Made by a program: the position numbers and the translations under genes. The notes under the pieces are model-generated. The model was not told where the DNA came from. It ran no database searches and saw only the letters and a program-made list of their open reading frames with translations. From assembly GCA_964390805.1 (NCBI GenBank), contig CAYMKL010000014.1, forward strand, positions 14,533 to 78,532: a stretch of 64,000 bases of DNA. The letters are read 5' to 3'. This document shows positions 63,950 through 64,000 of this stretch, one piece after another. Positions within the stretch are counted from its first letter, which is position 1. Every line of letters starts with the position of its first letter. Origin of the DNA: CAYMKL01 sp964390805 (lineage in GTDB: Bacteria > Chloroflexota > Anaerolineae > VGOG01).

Positions 63950-64000
63950 GAAGTTTCCCGATTCGCGGGTAGCTGACCAGTTGCGGTAATGTCGCTTTTG

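Overview
The window looks like a piece of an anaerobic, GC-rich bacterial chromosome, most likely Chloroflexota (possibly Anaerolineae-like). Three things point there: two DUF2298/YYY membrane proteins next to an Agl23-like glycosyltransferase, secreted proteins carrying the LPLVLK-type motif, and a very heavy load of short dispersed repeats. Taxonomy is inferred from gene content only. No rRNA, tRNA or CRISPR array was seen.

Plus-strand half (1-16.8 kb): central carbon and electron metabolism. The end of sucC is separated from sucD by a complete 5-oxoprolinase set (pxpA, pxpB, pxpC), which itself holds a RelE/ParE-type toxin-antitoxin pair. A strong sigma70-like promoter overlapping the sucD stop starts korDABC (2-oxoglutarate:ferredoxin oxidoreductase). 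Next come a 1087-residue HdrA/GltD-like flavin and iron-sulfur fusion, an MvhD-like protein, a fused HdrC-HdrB, a nucleotide-sugar dehydrogenase and an HdrA-MvhD fusion. The last is interrupted by one in-frame UGA exactly where HdrA has its Cys/selenocysteine cluster ligand, followed by a SECIS-like hairpin, so it is read here as one selenoprotein. Together these genes suggest ferredoxin reduction by Kor linked to an Hdr-type electron-bifurcating complex. A bidirectional terminator closes this half.

Minus-strand half (63.9-16.9 kb, read leftwards): an acyl-CoA dehydratase activase-like ATPase, XdhC, an MFS carrier and a YqeB/EF2563 protein (selenium-dependent molybdenum hydroxylase maturation); a MITE with 8-bp target duplications; a 1503-residue glycosyltransferase-39/YYY fusion; a TIR-like/deoxyribosyltransferase-like protein; a mosaic anchored surface protein between two pentapeptide-protein stubs; DUF6125, YYY and Agl23-like proteins; two small membrane proteins; a NUDIX hydrolase; and a membrane-bound one-component regulator with a pseudo-receiver. 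The last part is an apparent operon of a small protein (NHLP-leader-like start, one membrane span, ubiquitin-like C-terminus) followed by two related giant surface proteins of 4255 and 3645 residues.

Superimposed on all this are at least three families of tiny repeats: period-7 arrays (eight intergenic ones built as head-to-head inverted arms), short REP-like palindromes with a CTGAG...TCGAAGG core, and C/G-rich inverted elements. Many lie inside coding sequence and keep it open. One pair of inverted heptamer arms encloses the 3' end of a four-helix-bundle (23S rRNA intervening-sequence-type) protein gene, which suggests these arrays may be parts or scars of a mobile element.
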